DNA of 15,589 nt from an uncultured Ruminococcus sp. (GTDB lineage: Bacteria > Bacillota > Clostridia > Oscillospirales > Ruminococcaceae): contig CAMWHN010000024.1 in the NCBI GenBank assembly GCA_947174085.1, forward strand, positions 1 through 15,589, written 5' to 3'. Position numbers and translations under genes: made by a program. The notes under the pieces were generated by a model. That model did not search any database, was not told where the DNA came from, and saw only the letters and a list, made by a program, of their open reading frames with translations. Below are positions 1-7,088 of the stretch, one piece after another. Numbering within the stretch: the first letter of the stretch is position 1; the number at the start of each line of letters is the position of its first letter.

Positions 1-95
1 ATCATGAAGATATATCAGTTGAAATTGCAAAATTAAAAATCTTAGTACAAAATATTTATCAAGAAGATTTTCCGAAAATCTGGCATATTTTATAA
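1..95 (+). CDS. C-terminal end of an unidentified protein (5' end outside window)
   Basis: Frame 3 is open from the left edge and ends with TAA at 93-95, giving 30 residues that end in FPKIWHIL. The mix of charged and hydrophobic residues (EDISVEIAKLKILVQNIYQED) looks like a natural amphipathic helical C terminus, while the other two forward frames meet stops within the first 40 bases. The family cannot be named from so short a piece. No convincing hairpin terminator follows. The stretch from 96 to 132 is very A/T-rich and runs into the ung promoter. Confidence 0.6.
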   Translation, partial: HEDISVEIAKLKILVQNIYQEDFPKIWHIL

Positions 96-132
96 TTTTA
101 TTAAAAAATTCCAAAACTTAAAAAAAAACTAC

Positions 133-161
133 TTGCATTCTTGTAAAATCTATGCTAAAAT
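133..161 (+). promoter_or_regulatory. Sigma-A-type promoter for ung and probably the downstream gene block
   Basis: A -35 TTGCAT (133-138) and a -10 TAAAAT (156-161) are separated by 17 bp. The -10 is preceded by TATGC, an extended -10 element. Transcription would start near 168, leaving a leader of about 28 nt with the ribosome binding site TTGGAGG at 179-185. The leader is too short for a riboswitch. Confidence 0.75.
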
Positions 162-195
162 AGAAATATATTCATGATTGGAGGATTAAATTCTA

Positions 196-867
196 ATGAT
201 TAGTTTTAATAACGAATGGGATATTTTACTTGCAGACGAAATGCAAAAAGAATATTATTTAAAATTGCGTGAATTTCTAAAGCAGGAATATCAGACACAA
301 GTCATTTATCCCAATATGTATGATATTTTCAATGCGTTGAAATTAGCAAGCTATAGCCAAATCAAAGTTGTTATCTTAGGGCAAGACCCTTATCACGGCG
401 AAGGGCAAGCTCACGGATTAAGCTTTTCTGTCAAGAAAGGTGTGAGAGTTCCGCCGTCTCTTAGAAATATTTACAAAGAAATCAAAGGTGATTTAAATAT
501 TGATAATACTGGTATGCACGGGGAATTAACTAGCTGGGCTGAACAAGGTGTATTATTATTAAATACTGTTTTAACAGTCCGTGCCGGTCAAGCCAATAGC
601 CATAAGGGAAAAGGTTGGGAAATATTCACAGATTATATTATTAAATTATTAAATCTAAGAGAAGACCCAATTGTATTTTTACTATGGGGAACACCTGCCA
701 GAAAGAAAAAAGTATTAATTACCAATCCAAATCATTTGATTTTAGAAGCCGCACACCCGTCACCACTTTCGGCAAGCAGTGGCTTTTTTGGGTGCAGGCA
801 TTTCTCACAAACAAATCAGTTTTTACAAGAAAAAGGCTTTACACCAATTGACTGGAAAATTTATTAA
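196..867 (+). CDS. ung: Uracil-DNA glycosylase, family 1
   Basis: This enzyme removes uracil from DNA, which arises by cytosine deamination or dUMP incorporation, and so starts base excision repair in the cytoplasm. The 223-residue length is normal for bacterial Ung. The water-activating motif GQDPYHGEGQAHGLSFSV is at residues 62-79, with catalytic Asp64. The uracil-recognition segment LLNT is at 121-124 with Asn123. The minor-groove intercalation loop HPSPLSASSGFFGCRHFS is at 187-204 with catalytic His187. All family-1 residues are intact. The ATG start has TTGGAGG 10 nt upstream and its own promoter. It leads a run of same-strand genes, with metF starting 31 bp after its stop and no terminator between, so co-transcription is likely, though the functions are unrelated. 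Confidence 0.97.
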   Translation: MISFNNEWDILLADEMQKEYYLKLREFLKQEYQTQVIYPNMYDIFNALKLASYSQIKVVILGQDPYHGEGQAHGLSFSVKKGVRVPPSLRNIYKEIKGDLNIDNTGMHGELTSWAEQGVLLLNTVLTVRAGQANSHKGKGWEIFTDYIIKLLNLREDPIVFLLWGTPARKKKVLITNPNHLILEAAHPSPLSASSGFFGCRHFSQTNQFLQEKGFTPIDWKIY

Positions 868-898
868 ATAATAATTAAAATAATAAGGTGATAATTTT

Positions 899-1750
899 AT
901 GAAAAAAATAATTTATTCTTTTGAAGTTTTTCCACCGAAACCAACAACACCGGTTGAAAAAGTTTCAGAATGCTTTGAAGAATTATCTGCTTTAAAACCT
1001 GATTTTATCAGTGTTACATATGGTGCAGGTGGTGGCACTTCCGGTGGAAAAATTACTTGTGAATTGTCTGCAAGATTACAAAATCAATATCATATTAAAT
1101 CTGTTGCACATTTGCCATGTATTTCTTATACAAAACAAGAAATTACAGATATTTTACAAGATTTTAAAGCCAATGGCATTACAGATATTTTAGCATTGCG
1201 TGGGGATAAAAGCCCTGACAGACCTGAAAAAACAGATTTTAAATATGCAAGTGATTTAATTCAGTTTATTAAAACACAGGGTGATTTTGAAATTTATGGC
1301 GCATGTTATCCAGAAACACACCCAGAAGCAATTTCTGCAACGGCTGATTTGAGAAATTTAAAACATAAAGTTGATATAGGTGCAAAGCATTTAATTTCGC
1401 AATTATTTTTTGAAAACGAAAATTTTTATCAGTTTCGGGAGAAATGTGAAATTATTGGCATTCATGTTCCCATAGAAGCAGGGATTATGCCAGTTGTGAA
1501 TGCGTCTCAGATTCAACGAATGGTAAGCCTTTGCGGTGCAAGTCTGCCAAGAAAATTCACTGTGATGATGCAGAGATTCGGACATAGTCCAGAAGCGATT
1601 CGTGATGCAGGCATTGCCTATGCAGTAGACCAGATTGTTGATTTAGTAGCGAATGGTGTTGATGGGATTCATTTATATACAATGAATAATCCCTATGTTG
1701 CCAAACGTATTACAGAAGCGGTATCTGGCATTTTGGGCAGAAATTCATGA
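899..1750 (+). CDS. metF: 5,10-methylenetetrahydrofolate reductase
   Basis: MetF reduces 5,10-methylene-THF to 5-methyl-THF, the methyl donor used by the methionine synthase encoded two genes downstream. It is a flavin-dependent cytoplasmic enzyme with a TIM-barrel fold. Visible family motifs are FEVFPPKP at residues 8-15 (Glu9 matches the catalytic glutamate of the E. coli enzyme), VTYGAGGG at 39-46, LALRGDKSPDRP at 98-109 (Asp103 in the folate/flavin-binding loop), YPETHPEA at 137-144, KHLISQLFFEN at 163-173 and EAGIMPV further on. The length of 283 residues is typical for bacterial single-domain MetF. AAGGTG lies 8 nt before the ATG. The stop overlaps the next start in ATGA, so translation of the reactivation subunit is probably coupled to it. 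In some clostridia MetF also serves acetogenesis; here the metH neighbour argues for methionine synthesis. Confidence 0.96.
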   Translation: MKKIIYSFEVFPPKPTTPVEKVSECFEELSALKPDFISVTYGAGGGTSGGKITCELSARLQNQYHIKSVAHLPCISYTKQEITDILQDFKANGITDILALRGDKSPDRPEKTDFKYASDLIQFIKTQGDFEIYGACYPETHPEAISATADLRNLKHKVDIGAKHLISQLFFENENFYQFREKCEIIGIHVPIEAGIMPVVNASQIQRMVSLCGASLPRKFTVMMQRFGHSPEAIRDAGIAYAVDQIVDLVANGVDGIHLYTMNNPYVAKRITEAVSGILGRNS

Positions 1751-2388
1751 TAAATTTAAATTCTGTTGACAGAATACAAGCTTTTCGCTATATGGGATTT
1801 TATGGCGAACCAGATGAAAATTTCATGAAACTTGCAGATATTTGCGAAAAAAAATTATTATCTGCGATAAAGCCCCGATATTGCTGGCAATTATTTCAGA
1901 AATCAGATATAAAATTTTTATTATTGGGAAACGATATTCAAAAACATTTAGAACATTGTGAACAAGTAATTTTATTCTGTGCGACGTTGTCGCAAAGTAC
2001 GGATACTTGTATTAGAATTACACAGACTAGTGATATATTAGCAGGCATGATGATAGATGCTATGGCAAGCGCACTCACAGAACAACTCTGCGACAGCGTG
2101 GAACAGGAAATATTAATTAATTTTAAAAATAAATATTCTACATGGCGATTCAGTGCGGGTTATGGTGATATGCCCTTGCAGATACAAGATGATTTTTTAA
2201 AATTAATTCATGCACAGAAACGTATTGGTGTTTGTGTCACAGACAGTGGCTTAATGATTCCAAGAAAATCTGTTACAGCAATCATTGGTTTATCAGATAC
2301 ACCAATCAAAAAATCACAAAAGGGCTGTATCACTTGTAATTTATTTCAAAATTGCCCTTACCGTGCGAAAGGAGGACATTGCAATTGA
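1747..2388 (+). CDS. Stand-alone methionine synthase reactivation (activation-domain) protein
   Basis: This 213-residue protein corresponds to the S-adenosylmethionine-binding activation domain that is the C-terminal module of long MetH enzymes. Its inferred role is reductive remethylation of cob(II)alamin when MetH becomes oxidised. The SAM-binding signature appears as RFSAGYGDMPLQIQ at residues 134-147 (compare the R..PGY motif of MetH). It is followed by the conserved GVCVTDSGLMIPRKSVTAI segment at 161-179. A cysteine cluster ends the protein (Cys194, Cys197, Cys203, Cys212). I recall such a C-terminal cluster from the clostridial stand-alone family but not from E. coli MetH, and it could hold a metal or redox centre. 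It overlaps metF by four bases (ATGA) and metH by four (TTGA), and the product of metH lacks exactly this domain, so the two proteins very probably work together. Confidence 0.9.
   Translation: MINLNSVDRIQAFRYMGFYGEPDENFMKLADICEKKLLSAIKPRYCWQLFQKSDIKFLLLGNDIQKHLEHCEQVILFCATLSQSTDTCIRITQTSDILAGMMIDAMASALTEQLCDSVEQEILINFKNKYSTWRFSAGYGDMPLQIQDDFLKLIHAQKRIGVCVTDSGLMIPRKSVTAIIGLSDTPIKKSQKGCITCNLFQNCPYRAKGGHCN
2368..2387 (+). promoter_or_regulatory. Ribosome binding site that sets the metH start at a TTG codon
   Basis: AAAGGAGG at 2368-2375 lies inside the last codons of the reactivation gene. It is 9 nt before TTG 2385-2387, a good spacing. The other in-frame TTG codons at 2352 and 2379 are ruled out: the first precedes the site and the second is only 3 nt from it. 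The chosen TTG shares bases with the upstream TGA (TTGA, 2385-2388), so initiation on metH is likely coupled to termination upstream. Confidence 0.85.
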
Positions 2389-4754
2389 GTTTAAATTTTA
2401 AAAAAATCTTAGAACAAGAGAAATTTTTAGTCCTTGATGGCGGTATGGGTACTATGTTACAAGCCGGAGGGCTAAAGCTTGGTGGCATTCCGGAAATGCT
2501 GAATTTCACAAATCCAGATTTGATTACTAATATTCATAAAGCTTATGTCAATGCCGGTGCCGATATTGTTTACACAAATACATTTGGTGCGAATCGCTTG
2601 AAAATGGCGAAAACGCATAAATCTGTACAGCAAATTATTAAAACAGCGATTGCTAATGCCAAGAAATCCGGTGCAAAATATATTGCTTTAGACATAGGAC
2701 CTATTGGACAATTACTTGAACCAACAGGAACATTAAAATTTGAAGAAGCTTATGATATTTTTAAAGAACAAATTCAAGCGGGTGAAGAAGCAGATTTTAT
2801 TGTATTTGAAACAATGACAGATTTATTAGAAGTCCGTGCAGGTGTGCTTGCAGGTCGTGAATATGGCAACGGTAAGCCAATTCTAGTCACAATGACGTTT
2901 GAAGAAAATAAAAGAACATTTACAGGCTGTGAAATTCCGGCAATGGCTTTGACACTAGAAGGATTAGGCGTGGACGCAATTGGAATTAATTGCTCTCTAG
3001 GACCAGAAGAATTAATGCCAATTGTAAAAGAGCTTTGTCAATGGACAAATTTGCCTGTAATTGTAAAACCAAATGCCGGATTGCCCGACCCTGTTACAAA
3101 TGCTTATCATTTTAATGCTGAAAAATTTGGCTCTTGCTGTGAAAAATTTATTGACATGGGAGCAGTAATTTTAGGTGGTTGCTGTGGCACAACACCGGAG
3201 CATATTAAAGCTATTGTAACGATGCTAAAAAATAAAAATCCTGTACAGAGAAAAATTGCCATTCCGTCAGCGGTTTGTTCTGCAAATAAAACTGTGATAA
3301 TTAATCAGCCAAGAGTCATTGGCGAGCGTATTAATCCAACAGGAAAAAAACGCTTTAAACAAGCTTTAATAGAACAGGATATAGATTATATTTTAAATCA
3401 AGCCATTCAGCAAATTGAAGCCGGAGCTGATATTTTAGATGTTAATGTTGGGTTACCAGATATTAACGAATCTGATATGATGCAATCGGCTGTAAAAGCC
3501 ATTCAAGGCATTACTGATACACCGTTACAATTAGATACAACAGATAGTAAAGCCTTAGAAGCCGGATTGCGTTGCTATAACGGTAAGCCAATCGTCAATT
3601 CTGTCAACGGTGAAGAAGAATCTTTAAATACAGTCTTGCCGTTAGTGAAAAAATACGGTGCATCTGTAGTAGGCTTAACACTGGATAAAAACGGCATTCC
3701 CAAAACAGCACAAGGCAGATTTGAAATTGCAGAAAGAATTTTAAATCGTGCGCTTGCTTTAGGAATTAGAAAAGAAGATGTTTTTATTGACTGCTTGACT
3801 TTAACAGCATCAGCCGAACAGGAAGGCGTTATGCAGACGTTAGAAGCTCTGCACAGAGTAAAAACAGAATTAGGCTTGCACACGGTTTTAGGCGTATCTA
3901 ATATTTCTTTCGGTTTACCAAATCGGGAACTTGTAACAAGAAATTTCTTAACAATGGCATTATATGCCGGATTGGATTTGCCAATTATTAATCCTAATAC
4001 AGCAAGTATGATGTCTTGTGTCAGAACTTATAAATTACTTGCCAATATTGACAAAAATGCAGTGGATTTTATTGCACATTATGGCTTGGATTCTGCACAG
4101 CCAAAACCTAAAAATTTACAGGATTCCAGTAATATTAATTTAGAATCTGCTATTTTATCCGGTTTAAAATCAGAAGCTGGTATGATAACAAAAAAATTAT
4201 TAGAATCTACTGAACCTATGGTAATCGTTAATGACATGTTAATTCCTGCGCTTGACCGTGCCGGAGCTGATTTTGAAACAGGTAAGATTTTCTTGCCACA
4301 GTTAATTTCTTCGGCTTCGTCTGCACAATCTGCTTTTGAAGTAATTAAAAATTATTTATGTAAATCTGAAACAGAATCTGTGAACCGTGGGACTATAGTT
4401 CTTGCAACTGTTAAAGGCGATATTCATGATATTGGAAAAAATATTGTGAAAATTTTACTTGAAAATTACGGCTATGAAGTCATAGATTTAGGAAAAGACG
4501 TGCCATATGAATCCGTTGTAGAAGCTACAAAACAATCCCATGCATTATTAGTTGGCTTATCGGCTTTAATGACAACAACTTTGCCATCTATGGAAGCGAC
4601 TATTAAATTATTGCACGAGCATTGCCCTTGGTGCAAAACTGTTGTGGGAGGCGCAGTTCTCACAGCAGATTATGCTGAAAAAATCGGTGCTGATTTCTAT
4701 GCAAAAGATGCAAAAGAAACTGTCGATATTGCGAAACAAGTGTTTTTAAATTAA
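2385..4754 (+). CDS. metH: Cobalamin-dependent methionine synthase, short form without activation domain
   Basis: MetH transfers the methyl group of 5-methyl-THF, via cobalamin, to homocysteine to make methionine. With the TTG start the protein has 789 residues in module order. The homocysteine-binding domain spans about 1-290, with zinc ligands Cys203 (GINCSLGP) and Cys266/Cys267 (GGCCGTTP). The pterin-binding domain spans about 308-570 (IGERINPTG at 312-320, LDVNVGLPD at 351-359, QLDTTDS at 382-388). The cobalamin cap is at about 580-665. The Rossmann cobalamin domain spans 668-789, with the lower-axial-ligand motif GDIHDIG at 678-684 (His681). E. coli MetH has about 1,230 residues; the missing part is the C-terminal activation domain, supplied here by the gene immediately upstream. 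All key residues are present. The start was chosen from the ribosome binding site spacing. Confidence 0.96.
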   Translation: MSLNFKKILEQEKFLVLDGGMGTMLQAGGLKLGGIPEMLNFTNPDLITNIHKAYVNAGADIVYTNTFGANRLKMAKTHKSVQQIIKTAIANAKKSGAKYIALDIGPIGQLLEPTGTLKFEEAYDIFKEQIQAGEEADFIVFETMTDLLEVRAGVLAGREYGNGKPILVTMTFEENKRTFTGCEIPAMALTLEGLGVDAIGINCSLGPEELMPIVKELCQWTNLPVIVKPNAGLPDPVTNAYHFNAEKFGSCCEKFIDMGAVILGGCCGTTPEHIKAIVTMLKNKNPVQRKIAIPSAVCSANKTVIINQPRVIGERINPTGKKRFKQALIEQDIDYILNQAIQQIEAGADILDVNVGLPDINESDMMQSAVKAIQGITDTPLQLDTTDSKALEAGLRCYNGKPIVNSVNGEEESLNTVLPLVKKYGASVVGLTLDKNGIPKTAQGRFEIAERILNRALALGIRKEDVFIDCLTLTASAEQEGVMQTLEALHRVKTELGLHTVLGVSNISFGLPNRELVTRNFLTMALYAGLDLPIINPNTASMMSCVRTYKLLANIDKNAVDFIAHYGLDSAQPKPKNLQDSSNINLESAILSGLKSEAGMITKKLLESTEPMVIVNDMLIPALDRAGADFETGKIFLPQLISSASSAQSAFEVIKNYLCKSETESVNRGTIVLATVKGDIHDIGKNIVKILLENYGYEVIDLGKDVPYESVVEATKQSHALLVGLSALMTTTLPSMEATIKLLHEHCPWCKTVVGGAVLTADYAEKIGADFYAKDAKETVDIAKQVFLN

Positions 4755-4806
4755 TTTAATTAATTTTTAGATAGAAAAGTAATAGTAAATTTGGTGATAA
4801 TATACA

Positions 4807-5640
4807 GTGAGTCATTTTCTGAAAGGCAGACGAATTGCCTATGGTAGAATTATCAGTATTTTACTGATAGCTGTAATTGTAATCTGGGTAGGAGCTTTTG
4901 CAATTCGGCTAAAAAAAATTTATAATCGTGAAATCGTTGCAAATATTCCAGACCCTGAAAAATATCCTGTTATGGGTGTAGATGTCTCACGTTATCAGGG
5001 CAATATTAACTGGTCAGCGTTAGCATCTCAAGATGTAAAATTTGCGTTTATTAAAGCAACAGAGGGAAGTTCGTTTCAAGATATTTGTTTTACAAAAAAT
5101 TGGCAGGAAATCCAGAAAACAGATATTTATGCCGGTGCGTATCATTTTTTTAGTTTTGAAAGCTCCGGCGAAACACAGGCACAGAATTTTATTAATACTG
5201 TAGGAGAGCTTGACGGCAATTTACCTCCGGTTGTAGATTTTGAATTTTATGGCGATTACGCAGAATCGCCGTTACCAAAAAAAGATACAAGGGAAATTTT
5301 AAATGCCTTACTGGAAAAATTAGAAGAATATTATCAAGTAAAGCCTATTATTTATATTACGACAAAAACATATTATTATTATATTTTAGGCGGTGGCTAT
5401 GAAGATTATCCAATCTGGATGCGAGATACTTATATGGAACCGCTGACAAGATGGAATTTCTGGCAATACTCTGACCAAGGAAAATTAGATGGCTATGATG
5501 GTGTTCAATCAGACCAGACAGAAGTATATATTGATTTAAATGTCTATCATGATAGCTATGAAAATTTCCTGAAAGAATTTTCTTTGCCAGCTAAAAATTC
5601 TAAAATTGATTTGTCCAATGCGCAAGAAGAACTTGCATAA
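4807..5640 (+). CDS. Membrane-anchored GH25 lysozyme (muramidase)
   Basis: GH25 enzymes hydrolyse the beta-1,4 bond between N-acetylmuramic acid and N-acetylglucosamine in peptidoglycan. The 277-residue protein starts at GTG with GGTGA (4793-4797) 9 nt upstream. After a basic N terminus (KGRR) one hydrophobic helix at about residues 14-33 should anchor it, leaving the catalytic domain outside. The GH25 barrel runs from about 55 to 258: GVDVSRYQG at 57-65 with Asp59, FIKATEG at 81-87, PPVVDFEFYGD at 140-150 with Asp144 and catalytic Glu146, and the terminal FWQYSDQGKLDGYDG and VYIDLN segments. There are no cell-wall-binding repeats. The membrane anchor suggests cell-wall remodelling rather than phage lysis, and no phage genes are nearby. 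The gap after metH is 52 bp without a terminator. Functional linkage to the met genes is not apparent. Confidence 0.93.
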   Translation: MSHFLKGRRIAYGRIISILLIAVIVIWVGAFAIRLKKIYNREIVANIPDPEKYPVMGVDVSRYQGNINWSALASQDVKFAFIKATEGSSFQDICFTKNWQEIQKTDIYAGAYHFFSFESSGETQAQNFINTVGELDGNLPPVVDFEFYGDYAESPLPKKDTREILNALLEKLEEYYQVKPIIYITTKTYYYYILGGGYEDYPIWMRDTYMEPLTRWNFWQYSDQGKLDGYDGVQSDQTEVYIDLNVYHDSYENFLKEFSLPAKNSKIDLSNAQEELA

Positions 5641-5664
5641 TATCAAAAAGGAGGAAAATTTTTT

Positions 5665-6624
5665 ATGAAGTATTACATTGGAATTGACTTAGGCGGTACA
5701 AATATTGTTGCCGCAGTCGTAGACGAGAATTATCAGATTCTCACCAAAGCAAGCACAAAAACAAATAGACCTCGTCCGGCGGAAGCCATTGCTGATGACA
5801 TGGCAAAAATGGCTTTACAAGCTGTACAGGACGCAGGTCTAACAATTGACCAAATTGAATGGGTTGGTATTGGTACTCCCGGGATTGCCAACAGCGAAAC
5901 AGGTGTGATTGAATATTCTAATAATCTCGGCTTTGAAAATACACCTATGGCAGAGTATATTAAAAAACATATTAATAAGCCAATTTATGTAGAAAATGAC
6001 GCAAATGCGGCAGCTTATGGGGAATACGTTGCCGGTGCGGCAAAGGGTGCTAACAATGCTGTTTGTATTACACTCGGCACAGGTGTCGGCGGCGGCATTA
6101 TTATTGACGGCAAAATTTATGCAGGCTCTAATTTCGGCGGTGCTGAAATCGGGCATACTGTGATTCAAGTTGATGGCGCACAATGTTCTTGCGGTCGCAA
6201 AGGCTGTTTTGAAGCGTATTCTTCTGCAACTGGTTTAATCCGCATGACAAAAGAAAAAATGGAAATCGCTCCAGATAGTAAAATGCATACTATCACAGCC
6301 GAACGCAATGGCAAAGTTTCTGCCAGAACAGCTTTTGACGCTATGCGCATGAATGATATTCCTGCAAAAGAAGTTGTAGATGATTATATTAAATATCTTG
6401 CGGCAGGTATTACTAATACAATTAATATTTTCCAACCAGATGTATTATGCATTGGTGGCGGTGTTTGCAACGAAGGTGACCCATTGCTATTGCCTATGAA
6501 AGCTTTAGTAGAAAAAGAAGTTTACACTCGTAATTCTGCTAAGAATACAAAAATTGTCATTGCAGAACTCGGAAACGATGCCGGCTTAATCGGTGCGGCA
6601 TTTCTTGGCGCAACAAAGCAATAA
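5665..6624 (+). CDS. glcK: ROK-family sugar kinase, probably glucokinase
   Basis: This ATP-dependent kinase probably makes glucose 6-phosphate from glucose, feeding glycolysis after polysaccharide breakdown. The 319 residues match the usual size of clostridial ROK glucokinases. The N-terminal phosphate-binding motif is GIDLGGTN at residues 6-13. Catalytic Asp112 is in ENDANAAAYGE (110-120). The second ATP loop, LGTGVGGGI, is at 137-145. The ROK zinc site is formed by His164 in EIGH together with Cys174, Cys176 and Cys181 in the CSCGRKGC pattern. There is no DNA-binding helix-turn-helix at the N terminus, so it is a kinase and not a ROK repressor. Substrate preference cannot be proved by sequence; fructose, N-acetylglucosamine or mannose kinases of the same family are alternatives. 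AAAAGGAGG lies upstream of the ATG. A terminator follows. Confidence 0.9.
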   Translation: MKYYIGIDLGGTNIVAAVVDENYQILTKASTKTNRPRPAEAIADDMAKMALQAVQDAGLTIDQIEWVGIGTPGIANSETGVIEYSNNLGFENTPMAEYIKKHINKPIYVENDANAAAYGEYVAGAAKGANNAVCITLGTGVGGGIIIDGKIYAGSNFGGAEIGHTVIQVDGAQCSCGRKGCFEAYSSATGLIRMTKEKMEIAPDSKMHTITAERNGKVSARTAFDAMRMNDIPAKEVVDDYIKYLAAGITNTINIFQPDVLCIGGGVCNEGDPLLLPMKALVEKEVYTRNSAKNTKIVIAELGNDAGLIGAAFLGATKQ

Positions 6625-6712
6625 TTTAAATCGCAAGAAAAATTTATAATTTATTATTTTAAATTTTAAAAATAACACTAGATAATATCTTAAAAATAAT
6701 ATTATTTTAAAA

Positions 6713-6744
6713 AGCTGTTGCTAATTCTAGCAATAGCTTTTTTT
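6713..6744 (+). terminator. Intrinsic terminator after the kinase gene
   Basis: An 11-bp stem (AGCTGTTGCTA 6713-6723 with TAGCAATAGCT 6728-6738, one G-U pair) has a 4-nt loop and is followed by a run of seven T to 6744. It lies about 90 bp after the kinase stop and closes the ung-to-glcK block. Confidence 0.88.
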
Positions 6745-6768
6745 GCTAAATTTTGGAATATTTTGCTT

Positions 6769-6804
6769 AAAATAAAAAATAACAGGACTGAAATTCAGTC
6801 CTGT
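6769..6804 (-). terminator. Intrinsic terminator of the minus-strand small RNA
   Basis: ACAGGACTGAA (6782-6792) and TTCAGTCCTGT (6794-6804) form a perfect inverted repeat, which folds as a stem of 9-10 bp with a 3-5-nt loop. Reading the minus strand, the stem is followed by T-A-TTTTTT-A-TTTT down to 6769. On the plus strand no T-run follows the stem, so its direction is clearly minus. Confidence 0.88.
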
Positions 6805-6900
6805 CGGGAAATAAAATAAAATCAAATCAAACTTTGTGTAGAACAAAAGAAAGGAGACAACAAAACGAGTGTTAATCATACGGGATTCGTATTTAACACT
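6770..6900 (-). ncRNA. Candidate small RNA of about 130 nt, new or unrecognised
   Basis: The transcript is inferred from a matching promoter (6907-6935) and terminator (6769-6804) on the minus strand. The predicted +1 near 6900 coincides with the base of a 5' stem-loop. AGTGTTAA pairs with TTAACACT (8 bp, 6900-6893 with 6875-6868). After a two-base bulge the inner stem ATACG/CGTAT (5 bp) closes a 5-nt loop (AATCC on the RNA). About 60 nt of unpaired, U/C-rich RNA follow, including TGTCTCCTTTCTTTTG (minus strand of 6858-6843), then the terminator hairpin. No open frame with a ribosome binding site lies inside. Stable 5' stem, open pyrimidine-rich region and Rho-independent 3' end is the layout of a trans-acting regulatory RNA. 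I do not recognise it as 6S, tmRNA, SRP RNA, RNase P or a riboswitch. Confidence 0.72.
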
Positions 6901-6906
6901 GGTACT

Positions 6907-6935
6907 ATGATAGCACAAAAAAATGCATTCGTCAA
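6907..6935 (-). promoter_or_regulatory. Strong promoter for the minus-strand small RNA
   Basis: Reading the minus strand, a -35 TTGACG (6935-6930) and a -10 TATCAT (6912-6907) are separated by exactly 17 bp. The -10 is preceded by TGTGC, an extended -10 element shared with other promoters of the window. An A/T-rich stretch lies upstream of the -35. The predicted start is at about 6900. Confidence 0.82.
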
Positions 6936-7020
6936 TAGAAATTTGCAAAAAAGTTACGAAAAAATGAAAATTTTGTACAGTTTGGCTAAAACCATTCTGA
7001 CAATTATAGCGAAAATGCCG

Positions 7021-7075
7021 TGTGCAAAAGTTGATAATTTCTTACCTAACAGGAAAAATTGTGCAATATGTGCAA
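7021..7075 (+). repeat. Three TGTGCAA direct repeats upstream of nifJ
   Basis: TGTGCAA occurs at 7021-7027, 7060-7066 and 7069-7075; the first and last extend to TGTGCAAAA. The last two are 9 bp apart in register, close to one helical turn. They sit 30-90 bp upstream of the nifJ -35, where an activator could bind. No named regulator site is recognised, and chance in A/T-rich DNA is possible. Confidence 0.35.
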
Positions 7076-7088
7076 AAAAAACATGATA

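Noticed and set aside
96..195. Possible S-box, T-box or cobalamin riboswitch controlling the methionine genes
   Set aside because: The leader before ung is only about 28 nt after the predicted start, and the ung-metF gap is 31 bp, so no room exists for any such element. No hairpin set was seen.
6869..6910. A 13-codon plus-strand mini-ORF starting at GTG after AAAGGAG (6850-6856)
   Set aside because: The spacing of 12 nt is long, there is no plus-strand promoter nearby, and the same bases are better explained as the 5' stem-loop and pyrimidine-rich region of the minus-strand RNA.
6727..6948. 73-codon open frame on the minus strand across the small RNA
   Set aside because: It would have to read through the terminator hairpin, has no ribosome binding site before any ATG, and its translation is Phe/Tyr/Leu-rich as expected from A/T-rich non-coding DNA.
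7060..7077. Rex-type redox operator upstream of nifJ (TTGTGCAATATGTGCAA)
   Set aside because: Rex sites are inverted repeats of the TTGTGA-n-TCACAA type. Here the halves are direct repeats, so the match is only superficial.
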